NCBI GenBank assembly: GCA_945900685.1
Contig: CAMDJS010000041.1
Span: 1-15,547, forward strand
Source: Bordetella parapertussis
Lineage (GTDB): Bacteria; Pseudomonadota; Gammaproteobacteria; Burkholderiales; Burkholderiaceae_C
Reading direction: 5' to 3'
Length of the DNA: 15,547 nucleotides
Part shown: piece after piece, positions 1-6,103 of the stretch
Numbering within the stretch: position 1 is the stretch's first letter
Layout: each line of letters starts with the position of its first letter
Notes under the pieces: model-generated
The model's database searches: none
What the model was told of the DNA's origin: nothing
What the model saw: the letters and a program-made list of their open reading frames with translations, nothing else
Program-made: the position numbers and the translations under genes

Positions 1-402
1 TTCCAAACCGTAGCGTGCGCAAATCGTGGCGGTGGCCACACCGTGTTGTCCCGCGCCGGTTTCGGCGATGACGCGCGGCTTGCCCATGCGCTTGGCCAGC
101 ATGGCTTGGCCGATGGTGTTGTTGATCTTGTGCGCGCCGGTGTGGTTCAAGTCTTCGCGCTTCAAGTAAATCTGTGCGCCGCCCATTTCGCGGCTCATGC
201 GGGCTGCGTGATAGATGGGAGAGGGGCGGCCGACGAAATGCGCCAACTCAGACTTGAACTCGGCCACGAACGCCGGGTCGTGCTGGTACTTGGCGTAGGC
301 CTCTTTCAATTCTTCAATCGCATGCGTCAAGGTTTCGCTGACGAAACTGCCGCCGAATTGGCCAAAGTGTCCTTTGGCATCGGGTTGCTGGTAGGTAGAC
401 AT
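1..402 (-). CDS. trpB: tryptophan synthase beta subunit (N-terminal part, cut by left edge)
   Basis: TrpB condenses indole with L-serine to give L-tryptophan, working in the alpha2-beta2 complex with TrpA; it is a cytoplasmic PLP enzyme. The first 134 residues are visible. They begin [18 protein letters not shown], the usual TrpB opening, and include the segment HTGAHKINN around residues 88-95, whose Lys92 is the PLP-binding lysine of the family. AETGAGQHG follows at about 113-121. The ATG at 402 is the natural start, with a purine-rich AGAGA a few bases upstream. It lies 42 bases after trpF on the same strand, so the two are very probably co-transcribed; trpA would be expected next, beyond the left edge. 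The gap holds only a small GCAGC/GCTGC inverted repeat without a T-run. Identification is firm; only the C-terminal two thirds are missing. Confidence 0.98.
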   Translation of the reverse strand, partial: MSTYQQPDAKGHFGQFGGSFVSETLTHAIEELKEAYAKYQHDPAFVAEFKSELAHFVGRPSPIYHAARMSREMGGAQIYLKREDLNHTGAHKINNTIGQAMLAKRMGKPRVIAETGAGQHGVATATICARYGLE

Positions 403-444
403 GGTGTATCTCTTTGAACGTGCAGCAAGAGAGCTGCTAAAAAG

Positions 445-1119
445 TCAAACGGCAAGCGTGGTGTTGCGCACGGCCGCCACGAAGGCGCAGATTTTGTCGC
501 TGTCTTTGATGCCCTTGGCGCTTTCTACGCCCGAGCTCACGTCAACCGCCAACGACAAACCGCACCGGTACACGGCGCGAATGCCATCGGCCACGTTTGC
601 AGGTGTGAGTCCACCAGACAAAACGAGGTGAGCATTGACGTTTGTTGGAAGCTGTGACCAATTGAATCTGTGACCGCTGCCGCCATAAGCATCGACAAAA
701 GTGTCTAGCAACAGCGCATCGGCTTTATCGTAAAGGGATGCGTAGTTTACGAGGTCAAAGGGCGCACCGCCTTCAGGGGTTTCCTGTGGGATGCGGGCCA
801 CGCGCAACCAGCGTCTGCCCAAGGCTTTGGCGGTGTTTGCGCAAAATTCAGGGGTTTCATCGCCATGGAATTGCAACCAGGCGCCCGGCACCAGCGCGGC
901 GGCATGCGCGATGTCCTCCAAGCTGGCATTCACAAACAACAAAACAGGCGTGACAAAGGCGGGCAACAAGGCCGCTAACTCAGCCGCGCGTTCGGGCGAG
1001 ACGTATCGCGGTGAAGGCGGGTACAGCACAAAGCCGATGGCGTTGGCGCCTGCATCGACGGCGGCTTGCACGTCCTGCTCGCGGGTGAGTCCGCAAATTT
1101 TGATGGGTATCTGGTTCAT
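445..1119 (-). CDS. trpF: phosphoribosylanthranilate isomerase
   Basis: TrpF converts N-(5'-phosphoribosyl)anthranilate to the carboxyphenylamino-deoxyribulose phosphate used by indole-glycerol-phosphate synthase. It is a single-domain TIM barrel. With the start at 1119 the protein has 224 residues and opens MNQIPIKICGLTRE. The catalytic cysteine is Cys9 in KICG and the catalytic aspartate is Asp139 in LLLDT. The phosphate-binding glycine motifs GGSGHRFNW and LSGGLTPANV are present. A longer reading frame reaches 1140, but the ATG at 1119 matches the family N-terminus and forms an ATGA overlap with the stop of truA, which suggests translational coupling. It is monofunctional, unlike the TrpC-TrpF fusion of enteric bacteria, as is usual in betaproteobacteria. 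Confidence 0.97.
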   Translation of the reverse strand: MNQIPIKICGLTREQDVQAAVDAGANAIGFVLYPPSPRYVSPERAAELAALLPAFVTPVLLFVNASLEDIAHAAALVPGAWLQFHGDETPEFCANTAKALGRRWLRVARIPQETPEGGAPFDLVNYASLYDKADALLLDTFVDAYGGSGHRFNWSQLPTNVNAHLVLSGGLTPANVADGIRAVYRCGLSLAVDVSSGVESAKGIKDSDKICAFVAAVRNTTLAV

Positions 1120-1925
1120 GGGGAATGGCCTGGCAGCCAATCATATGACGGCGGGTCGGGCGGCAATCCCCATTTCGGGTCGTACACCGGGCCGGCAAAG
1201 TACAAACCATCGGGCGCGAAGGTCGGTGCCGCCGCTTTGCGGTCGCGCGCGGCCAGCACCTCGCCCATCCATTCAGGCTTATGTGCGCCTTGGCCGATGG
1301 CGACAAAGCAGCCCATGAGGTTGCGAATCATGTGGTGCAAAAACGCATTGCCCGCAAAATCAAACCGCCAATACGCGCTGTCACTGCTTTGACCGATGCG
1401 TTGAATATGTATGCGGTGCAAGGTTTTCACCGGGCTCAATGCTTGGCAGCTTGACGCGCGAAACGAGGTGAAATCGTGTTCGCCTAATAAAAATTGCGCA
1501 GCTTCTTGCATGGGCTGCAATTGCATGGGCCTGAACACCCAGCCGACGCGCCCACTCTCTAAGCTGGGGCGCACCGGGGATTCCAGACATATATATATAT
1601 AGCGGCGGGCAATGGCGCTGGCACGGCAATGGAAATCGGGCGGCACGGCCTGCGCCCATTGCACCGCAATGTCAGCTGGTAAATAGGTGTTGGTGCCGCG
1701 CACCCAAGACGACATGTCGCGCTCCAGCGATGTATCGAAATGCACCACTTGCTGCAAGCCGTGAACGCCGCTGTCGGTGCGCCCTGCACACAAAGTGCTG
1801 ACCGGGTGACCGGTGAATGTGGCTAGGGCTTTTTCCAGATGGTCTTGGACCGTTTTGCCCGAGGCTTGGCTTTGCCAGCCCTCGTAACTCTGGCCTGCAT
1901 AAGACAGGCCGAGTGCGACTCGCAT
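1116..1925 (-). CDS. truA: tRNA pseudouridine synthase A (positions 38-40)
   Basis: TruA isomerises uridines 38-40 in the anticodon stem-loop of many tRNAs. The ATG at 1925 gives 269 residues, a normal length for TruA. An upstream TTG at 1934 would add three residues and overlap the fimV stop, but the ATG gives the usual beginning MRVALGLSYAG. The catalytic aspartate is Asp51 in AGRTDSGVHG. Other family segments are YEGWQSQ, the NTYLPADIAV block, the FHCRASAIARRY block and FLHHMIRNLMG near the C-terminus. Its end overlaps the trpF start by four bases. An alternating AT run at 1589-1601 encodes the YIYI of RRYIYIC; the reading frame stays open through it. The fimV-truA-trpF order fits the usual Burkholderiales arrangement. 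Confidence 0.97.
   Translation of the reverse strand: MRVALGLSYAGQSYEGWQSQASGKTVQDHLEKALATFTGHPVSTLCAGRTDSGVHGLQQVVHFDTSLERDMSSWVRGTNTYLPADIAVQWAQAVPPDFHCRASAIARRYIYICLESPVRPSLESGRVGWVFRPMQLQPMQEAAQFLLGEHDFTSFRASSCQALSPVKTLHRIHIQRIGQSSDSAYWRFDFAGNAFLHHMIRNLMGCFVAIGQGAHKPEWMGEVLAARDRKAAAPTFAPDGLYFAGPVYDPKWGLPPDPPSYDWLPGHSP
1589..1601. repeat. alternating AT dinucleotide run inside truA
   Basis: Thirteen bases of uninterrupted alternating A and T (six and a half units) lie inside the truA coding sequence, in otherwise GC-rich DNA. On the coding strand they give codons TAT ATA TAT ATA (Tyr-Ile-Tyr-Ile). The frame is intact. Such tracts can gain or lose two-base units by slippage, which would truncate TruA; whether that happens here cannot be seen from one sequence. 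Confidence 0.9.
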
Positions 1926-1930
1926 GGCTC

Positions 1931-3583
1931 TCAAGTGTGTTCGTTTAACCAGCGCTGCGCCAACTCGCGGGTCTCACCAAGGGTTTGGTCGGCGACTTCC
2001 TGAGCCAAAGCGAGAGCGGTTTGTTTTTGACCGAGTTTCCACAACTCATCGGCGAGTTCTAGGCGCATCAGAAACGGATCTTCGCCCGGGTCGATCACAC
2101 TGGATTTGGACTCAGACGCAAAGGCCGGCATGTCCACCGTATGGGCAGACGAGGGGGGTTGTTGTTGCGAATGCTGCGCAGTCTCAGGTATTTCTAAGTC
2201 AAGGTTCAAATCAGGCGGCAAGTTCAGGCCTTGTGTTTGCTCACCGTTTTGAAAGCTGAAGTCACCTAATTCTTCTTTTTGGCTGACACGGCGCTTGTCA
2301 CGCATCAGAGAAAAACTCACACCAAAAGCAGCCAGCAAGGCAATGGCTGCAATCAATTCGAACATATAGCGTTTGGCCAACTCCAAACCTTGGTCGTAGT
2401 AAGCGCTCAAGCCTGAAAAGTTGGCAGCAAAGCCTTGGGTAAATTGAGAAGCTGACTTTGACAAACGGCCTATCTGACTCAGGTTATCGCTGACTTCCTT
2501 GGCTTGTTTGGCGGTTTCTTCTTCCTGCAATTTTTTGCTCAGCTTTTCAGCTTCGCTGTCGCCAGGCTTGCTCAAAGTCAGTTCGTCAACAGGAGGGGGT
2601 TCTTTTTGGGTGACTTCGCCTTTGAGTTTGCCGCTGCTCTCACGCTTGCTGGCCGAGGTTTGGCTGGAAAGCGGTGCACTGTAGCCAAGGGAGGTGCGGT
2701 AGGCATTGAAATCGCTGGCTTGCAATTGGATACTTTCGCGGGCTTGCTGGCGGTCAAAGGTGGCGGCTTCATCTGACGTGGGCAGTGTCACCAATGCACC
2801 GGCTTTGAGCCGGTTGACATTGCTGGCGACAAAAGCATCTGGGTTGTTGTGCAACATAGCCAGCAGCAATTGATCCAGTGAAATTTCCCGCGTAGCCAAG
2901 CCTTGCAACAGTTTGCCTGCGGTATCTCCCTTTTGGACTTCTACTTGAGGAGCCGTGGATTGGCTGACCGCTGAATCTGTGTCGGTGCTGGCCGCCGCAG
3001 ATGCTGTCTTCTGCTCTGGGTCAGGAGCAGCGGTCTGCTCTGAGCTAGGGGTGGGCGCAATGGCTTCTTGCTCCGGTTGGGAGGCGGGCGGGGCGGGGCT
3101 GGCTACAGGCTGTTCAGCTTGGGTGTCAGCCGCAGGGGCAGCAGGTGTGGTTGCGACAGGTGCTGCTGTTGTCGAGACAGGCGGGGTTTGTAAGTTCAAG
3201 CCAATATTGATAAATCGGCGCCCCGATGCCCAATCAAAATCGACAATCAGGTCAGCGCGTTCCTGAGAGATAGGCTGAGTACCGGTCACATTCACCTTGT
3301 ATTTTCCGTCGGATTGCTTGGTGAATTCAAATTTGAGGCCATCCAATCCAGCAACCCGTTCAATTTGGGTGCTTTGGTAAACCAAAATGTCAGCCAAATT
3401 GATTTTGAGCGACTTCTCCTCAGCCTCAGAAACGTCCGTCACCAGGAATTCAAGCTGAAGTGGCTCACCGATGCGCGAAAATAAGATGGGTTGATTGATT
3501 TGTAAAGCAAGAGCTTGTGCGGCTAAAAAAAAGCCACCGCCAATCAAAGAATTCCGGTAAAAATGTTTTAATGACAGAGACAT
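1931..3583 (-). CDS. fimV: FimV/HubP-type polar peptidoglycan-binding membrane protein
   Basis: FimV/HubP proteins sit at the cell pole, bind peptidoglycan and organise type IV pili or twitching motility and polar partners. The 550 residues show the family layout. There is an N-terminal hydrophobic export signal (about 10-27). A periplasmic FimV N-terminal domain follows at about 28-132, with SRIGEPLQLEFLV and GRRFINIGLNL. A Pro/Ala/Thr/Gln-rich linker covers about 133-213. A LysM-like FimV domain lies at about 214-268 (QLLLAMLHNNPDAFVASNVNRLKAG). A charged, coiled-coil-prone stretch is at about 340-380, one membrane helix at about 406-427, and a short cytoplasmic tail with the FimV C-terminal TPR-like helices (RLELADELWKLGQKQTALAL) ends the protein. 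It is short beside many FimV proteins, which often approach 900 residues, chiefly because the cytoplasmic region is small. The ATG at 3583 follows AGAGAA. It lies 70 bases after asd and is followed at once by truA. Confidence 0.93.
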   Translation of the reverse strand: MSLSLKHFYRNSLIGGGFFLAAQALALQINQPILFSRIGEPLQLEFLVTDVSEAEEKSLKINLADILVYQSTQIERVAGLDGLKFEFTKQSDGKYKVNVTGTQPISQERADLIVDFDWASGRRFINIGLNLQTPPVSTTAAPVATTPAAPAADTQAEQPVASPAPPASQPEQEAIAPTPSSEQTAAPDPEQKTASAAASTDTDSAVSQSTAPQVEVQKGDTAGKLLQGLATREISLDQLLLAMLHNNPDAFVASNVNRLKAGALVTLPTSDEAATFDRQQARESIQLQASDFNAYRTSLGYSAPLSSQTSASKRESSGKLKGEVTQKEPPPVDELTLSKPGDSEAEKLSKKLQEEETAKQAKEVSDNLSQIGRLSKSASQFTQGFAANFSGLSAYYDQGLELAKRYMFELIAAIALLAAFGVSFSLMRDKRRVSQKEELGDFSFQNGEQTQGLNLPPDLNLDLEIPETAQHSQQQPPSSAHTVDMPAFASESKSSVIDPGEDPFLMRLELADELWKLGQKQTALALAQEVADQTLGETRELAQRWLNEHT

Positions 3584-3653
3584 ATCGACAAATTCTCTAG
3601 TGTCTTAAGAAGTCCGAATCATAAACCAATACCTTCAGAATCAGCTCTTTGAC

Positions 3654-4820
3654 TCATTCACGCAACAAAATGCGCAACATGCGGCGCAGCGGTTCGGCGG
3701 CACCCCATAGCAATTGGTCACCAATGGTGAATGCGCCGATATATTCCGGGCCGAACGCCATTTTGCGGATGCGTCCGACAGGTATGTTCATGGTGCCTGT
3801 CACCGCGACCGGTGTCAGGTGTTGCAGCGTGGCCTCTCTGGTGTTGGTGACCACTTGCACCCATTCATTGTCAGCAGCAATCATGGCTTCAATGTCGGCC
3901 AGCGGGACGTTCTTTTTCAATTTGAAGGTCAATGCCTGGCTGTGACAGCGCATGGCACCGATGCGAACGCAAAACCCATCCACCGGTACAGCAGGGGCAG
4001 AAAACCCAGCGCCTTGGCCCAGAATTTTGTTGGTTTCGGCCATGCCTTTCCATTCTTCGCGGCTGGTGCCCCAGCCATCGTCGCCTTGGTTTTTACCCTG
4101 TCCTAAGTCTTTGTCGATCCAAGGGATGAGTGAGCCACCCAAAGGTGCGCCGAAATTCTCGGTCTCGGCGGCGGTCAATGCGCGCTGTTTGGCAATGACT
4201 TTGCGGTCGATTTCCAAAATGGCGGATGTCGGGTCATCCAGCATGGCTTTGACTTCGGCATTCAGCGTGCCGTATTGGGTCAGCAACTCGCGCATGTGCG
4301 CTGCACCGCCACCAGAAGCGGCTTGGTAAGTTTGTGTGCTCATCCACTCGACCAAACCCGCTTTGTACAAAGCGCCCACGCCCATCAGCATGCAACTGAC
4401 AGTGCAATTGCCGCCAACCCAGTTGTTGCCGCCGTGGGTCAACGCGTTTTGAATCACGGGAAGGTTGACTGGGTCCAGAATGATGACGGCGTCGTCTTTC
4501 ATGCGCAAGGTGGACGCCGCATCTATCCAATGGCCCTTCCAGCCAGCAGCGCGCAATTTGGGAAAAACCTCGGTGGTGTAGTCGCCGCCTTGGCAGGTGA
4601 TGATGATGTCGCAGGCTTTGAGCGCATTCACATCGTGACCATCCAGCAAACGGGCTTCGTTTTTGGCCATCGGGGGCGCTGCGCCACCGGCATTGGATGT
4701 GGAGAAGAAAACTGGTTCGATCAGATCGAAGTCTTTTTCCGCCAGCATGCGATCCATGAGGACTGAGCCGACCATGCCGCGCCAGCCAACGAGTCCAACG
4801 CGATTTCCTTGTTTGTTCAT
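3654..4820 (-). CDS. asd: aspartate-semialdehyde dehydrogenase
   Basis: Asd reduces L-aspartyl-4-phosphate to aspartate semialdehyde with NADPH, the branch point to diaminopimelate/lysine, methionine and threonine. The 388 residues show the NADP-binding start [19 protein letters not shown] (8-26). The catalytic cysteine is Cys139 in [10 protein letters not shown], and the catalytic histidine is His293 in [24 protein letters not shown] (256-267) is also characteristic of the enteric-type enzyme. The start at 4820 is preceded by AAAAGG about seven bases away. Asd is transcribed away from the methyltransferase at 5097, so the 276 bases between them must hold its promoter. A threonine-rich short reading frame and hairpins lie there and may control it. 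In related genomes leuB usually lies directly upstream of asd; here about 4.3 kb separates them. Confidence 0.98.
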   Translation of the reverse strand: MNKQGNRVGLVGWRGMVGSVLMDRMLAEKDFDLIEPVFFSTSNAGGAAPPMAKNEARLLDGHDVNALKACDIIITCQGGDYTTEVFPKLRAAGWKGHWIDAASTLRMKDDAVIILDPVNLPVIQNALTHGGNNWVGGNCTVSCMLMGVGALYKAGLVEWMSTQTYQAASGGGAAHMRELLTQYGTLNAEVKAMLDDPTSAILEIDRKVIAKQRALTAAETENFGAPLGGSLIPWIDKDLGQGKNQGDDGWGTSREEWKGMAETNKILGQGAGFSAPAVPVDGFCVRIGAMRCHSQALTFKLKKNVPLADIEAMIAADNEWVQVVTNTREATLQHLTPVAVTGTMNIPVGRIRKMAFGPEYIGAFTIGDQLLWGAAEPLRRMLRILLRE

Positions 4821-4846
4821 GATGTTGCCTTTTCAGTCAGAGTTTT

Positions 4847-4907
4847 GACCCCCGGCACGTCTGGCCGGGAAAGGCGCGACGGACCGGAGCTTTTCAGCCG
4901 GTGGTCG
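4847..4907 (-). promoter_or_regulatory. candidate asd leader RNA with alternative hairpins
   Basis: Read toward asd, a first hairpin pairs 4904-4907 with 4877-4880 and 4898-4902 with 4883-4887, enclosing the stop codon of the short Thr-rich frame. A second hairpin pairs 4864-4869 with 4851-4856 (CCCGGC/GCCGGG, seven-base loop). A competing long-range pairing joins 4897-4906 to 4847-4856, with nine matches in ten. Mutually exclusive pairings beside a threonine-rich frame suggest an attenuator-like or translation-controlling leader. No run of T follows the second hairpin, so an intrinsic terminator is not supported. The pairings were found by eye, without energy calculation. Confidence 0.3.
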
Positions 4908-4965
4908 TTGTTTTAATGGTGATGCCACGAGCGAGCCAAGGGGTCATTGGCGCCGTCGCTGTCAT
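4894..4965 (-). CDS. candidate threonine-rich leader peptide ahead of asd
   Basis: A 23-codon frame starts at an ATG at 4965 and ends in TGA at 4894-4896, 73 bases before the asd start. Eight of its 23 residues are threonine and its end reads ITIKTTTTG, with four consecutive Thr codons just before Gly-stop. This resembles amino-acid-rich leader peptides such as ThrL, and threonine is an end product of the pathway that asd feeds. The stop codon lies inside a hairpin (4877-4907) that can be replaced by pairing with sequence nearer asd. Against it: there is no clear ribosome binding site before the ATG, and no T-run follows the hairpins, so a classical transcription attenuator is not shown. It may be a chance frame. 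Conservation in relatives would decide. Confidence 0.4.
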   Translation of the reverse strand: MTATAPMTPWLARGITIKTTTTG

Positions 4966-4999
4966 CGTGGTGAAATAATCTGGATCATTCATCAAAAGC

Positions 5000-5047
5000 A
5001 TTCTAGCGGCTGTTCGCTGATACCAAGCTGTCTTGTTGTTGTGTCAA
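5000..5047 (-). promoter_or_regulatory. possible promoter elements for asd
   Basis: On the minus strand a perfect TTGACA lies at 5042-5047 and a TAGAAT, one mismatch from the -10 consensus, at 5000-5005. They are 36 bases apart and so cannot belong to one sigma-70 promoter. TTGACA has only weak -10 candidates (GGTATC, 17 bases on), and TAGAAT has no good -35. A start near 4993 from TAGAAT would put the short Thr-rich frame about 28 bases into the transcript. Confidence 0.3.
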
Positions 5048-5058
5048 ATTGGTTTCAT

Positions 5059-5080
5059 ATCTAAATCCACGATCTAAATC
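5059..5080 (+). repeat. two 9-base direct repeats before the methyltransferase
   Basis: ATCTAAATC occurs at 5059-5067 and again at 5072-5080, a 13-base step. The second copy ends four bases before the AGATGAGGGA that contains the ribosome binding site of the gene starting at 5097. The placement between likely promoter and start would suit an operator, but the repeat is short and AT-rich and could be chance. Confidence 0.45.
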
Positions 5081-5096
5081 AGATGAGGGATACACC

Positions 5097-5684
5097 ATGT
5101 GGGATGAGCGTTACGCTGTCGCGGAATTTGTTTATGGCAAAGAACCGAATGCTTTTCTGGCCGAACACTGTGCCATGTTACCTAAGAGCAAGGTGCTGAG
5201 CCTCGCTGAGGGAGAAGGGCGAAATGCGGTTTTTCTGGCTGCACAGGGCTATGCGGTCACAGCGGTTGATGCCTCTGTGGTCGGTTTGGATAAGGGGCGA
5301 CAACTGGCCGAAGAGTTGGGCGTCAATGTCGAATGGATCCACGCTGATTTGAATGACTTTGATTTGGGCACACAGCAATGGGACGGCATTGTGTCCATTT
5401 TTTGTCCCTTGCCTTCTTCTGTGCGGCAAAAGCTTTATCGGAGTCTGCCGCACGCGCTAAAGCCGGGTGGGGTTTTTCTGCTTGAGGCCTACACGCCTGA
5501 CCAAATCGGGCGCGGAACCGGCGGCGGGAACTCTCATGACGTGATGCAAACCGTCATCAGCTTGATTGCTGAGTTACCCGGTTTGACATTCATTCACTTG
5601 CAAGAGTTGGAGCGTGAAGTGTTGGAGGGCATCTATCACACCGGCAACGGATGTGTGGTGCAAGCCATCGCCCAAAAACTGTGA
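5097..5684 (+). CDS. class I SAM-dependent methyltransferase, TehB-like
   Basis: A probable cytoplasmic small-molecule or thiol-type methyltransferase; the substrate cannot be told. The ATG at 5097 gives 195 residues and is preceded by GAGGGA at good spacing; an upstream TTG at 5049 is less likely. The order is that of the Rossmann methyltransferase fold: WDERYAVAEFVYGKEPNAF (2-20), motif I VLSLAEGEGRNAVFLA (33-48) that binds SAM, an acidic Asp58 after strand 2 (VTAVDAS), HADLNDF (82-88), a strand 4 region WDGIVSIFCPLP, and LKPGGVFLLEAY (121-132). The WDERY and EGEGRNA segments are typical of the TehB/tellurite-resistance-like group, though a role in tellurite resistance is not implied. It is transcribed divergently from asd. 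GGCCAG/CTGGCC at 5721-5738 follows it. Confidence 0.88.
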   Translation: MWDERYAVAEFVYGKEPNAFLAEHCAMLPKSKVLSLAEGEGRNAVFLAAQGYAVTAVDASVVGLDKGRQLAEELGVNVEWIHADLNDFDLGTQQWDGIVSIFCPLPSSVRQKLYRSLPHALKPGGVFLLEAYTPDQIGRGTGGGNSHDVMQTVISLIAELPGLTFIHLQELEREVLEGIYHTGNGCVVQAIAQKL

Positions 5685-5720
5685 GGTTTTCAAACCCTTT
5701 TCGCGTCTCTTAAGTTGGTC

Positions 5721-5738
5721 GGCCAGTGGACGCTGGCC
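5721..5738 (+). terminator. weak hairpin between methyltransferase and DUF1330 gene
   Basis: GGCCAG and CTGGCC form a perfect six-base stem with a TGGACG loop, 37 bases after the methyltransferase stop. Only three T residues follow, so termination would be weak. A TAGAAT at 5759-5764 just beyond may serve as a -10 element for the next two genes, but no convincing -35 accompanies it. Confidence 0.3.
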
Positions 5739-5792
5739 TTTGGTGTGCAAGCTCTGTCTAGAATGACTTGGTTGTCGTTCGCGGAGTAGAAC

Positions 5793-6095
5793 ATGGCCAA
5801 AGGCTATTGGATAGGCAGGGTAGAGGTGTCAGACCTCGAGCAGTACAAGTTGTATGTGGCGGCCAATGCATTGCCATTTCAACAATATGGCGCCCGTTTT
5901 CTGGTGCGCGGCGGTCAATTTGAAAATCCCGAAGGCGAGAGCCGCTCACGCAATGTGGTGCTCGAATTCCCTTCCTACCAAGCGGCTCTGGATTGCTGGC
6001 ACTCACCCGATTACCAAGCAGCCATCAAGCTGCGCGAGGCAGTGTCCACCATCGACTTGATCATCATCGAGGGCTATGACGGCCCGCAACCCTGA
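5793..6095 (+). CDS. DUF1330 family protein
   Basis: A 100-residue single-domain protein of the DUF1330 family, which adopts a dimeric ferredoxin-like (alpha-beta barrel) fold; its biochemical role is unknown. Visible family features are AKGYWIGRVEVSDLEQYKLY at the start, the central QYGARFLVRGGQFENPEG, the VVLEFPSYQAALDCWHSPDYQ block (residues about 55-75) and the ending STIDLIIIEGYDG. No signal peptide or membrane helix is seen, so it is probably cytoplasmic. GGAG lies six bases before the ATG. The next gene begins eight bases after its stop, so the two are almost certainly co-transcribed and may act together. Confidence 0.88.
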   Translation: MAKGYWIGRVEVSDLEQYKLYVAANALPFQQYGARFLVRGGQFENPEGESRSRNVVLEFPSYQAALDCWHSPDYQAAIKLREAVSTIDLIIIEGYDGPQP

Positions 6096-6103
6096 AAGTT
6101 CCC

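Noticed and set aside
4821..5096. Lysine riboswitch upstream of asd
   Set aside because: I could not find the multi-helix conserved core of the lysine riboswitch; only the short hairpins described are visible.
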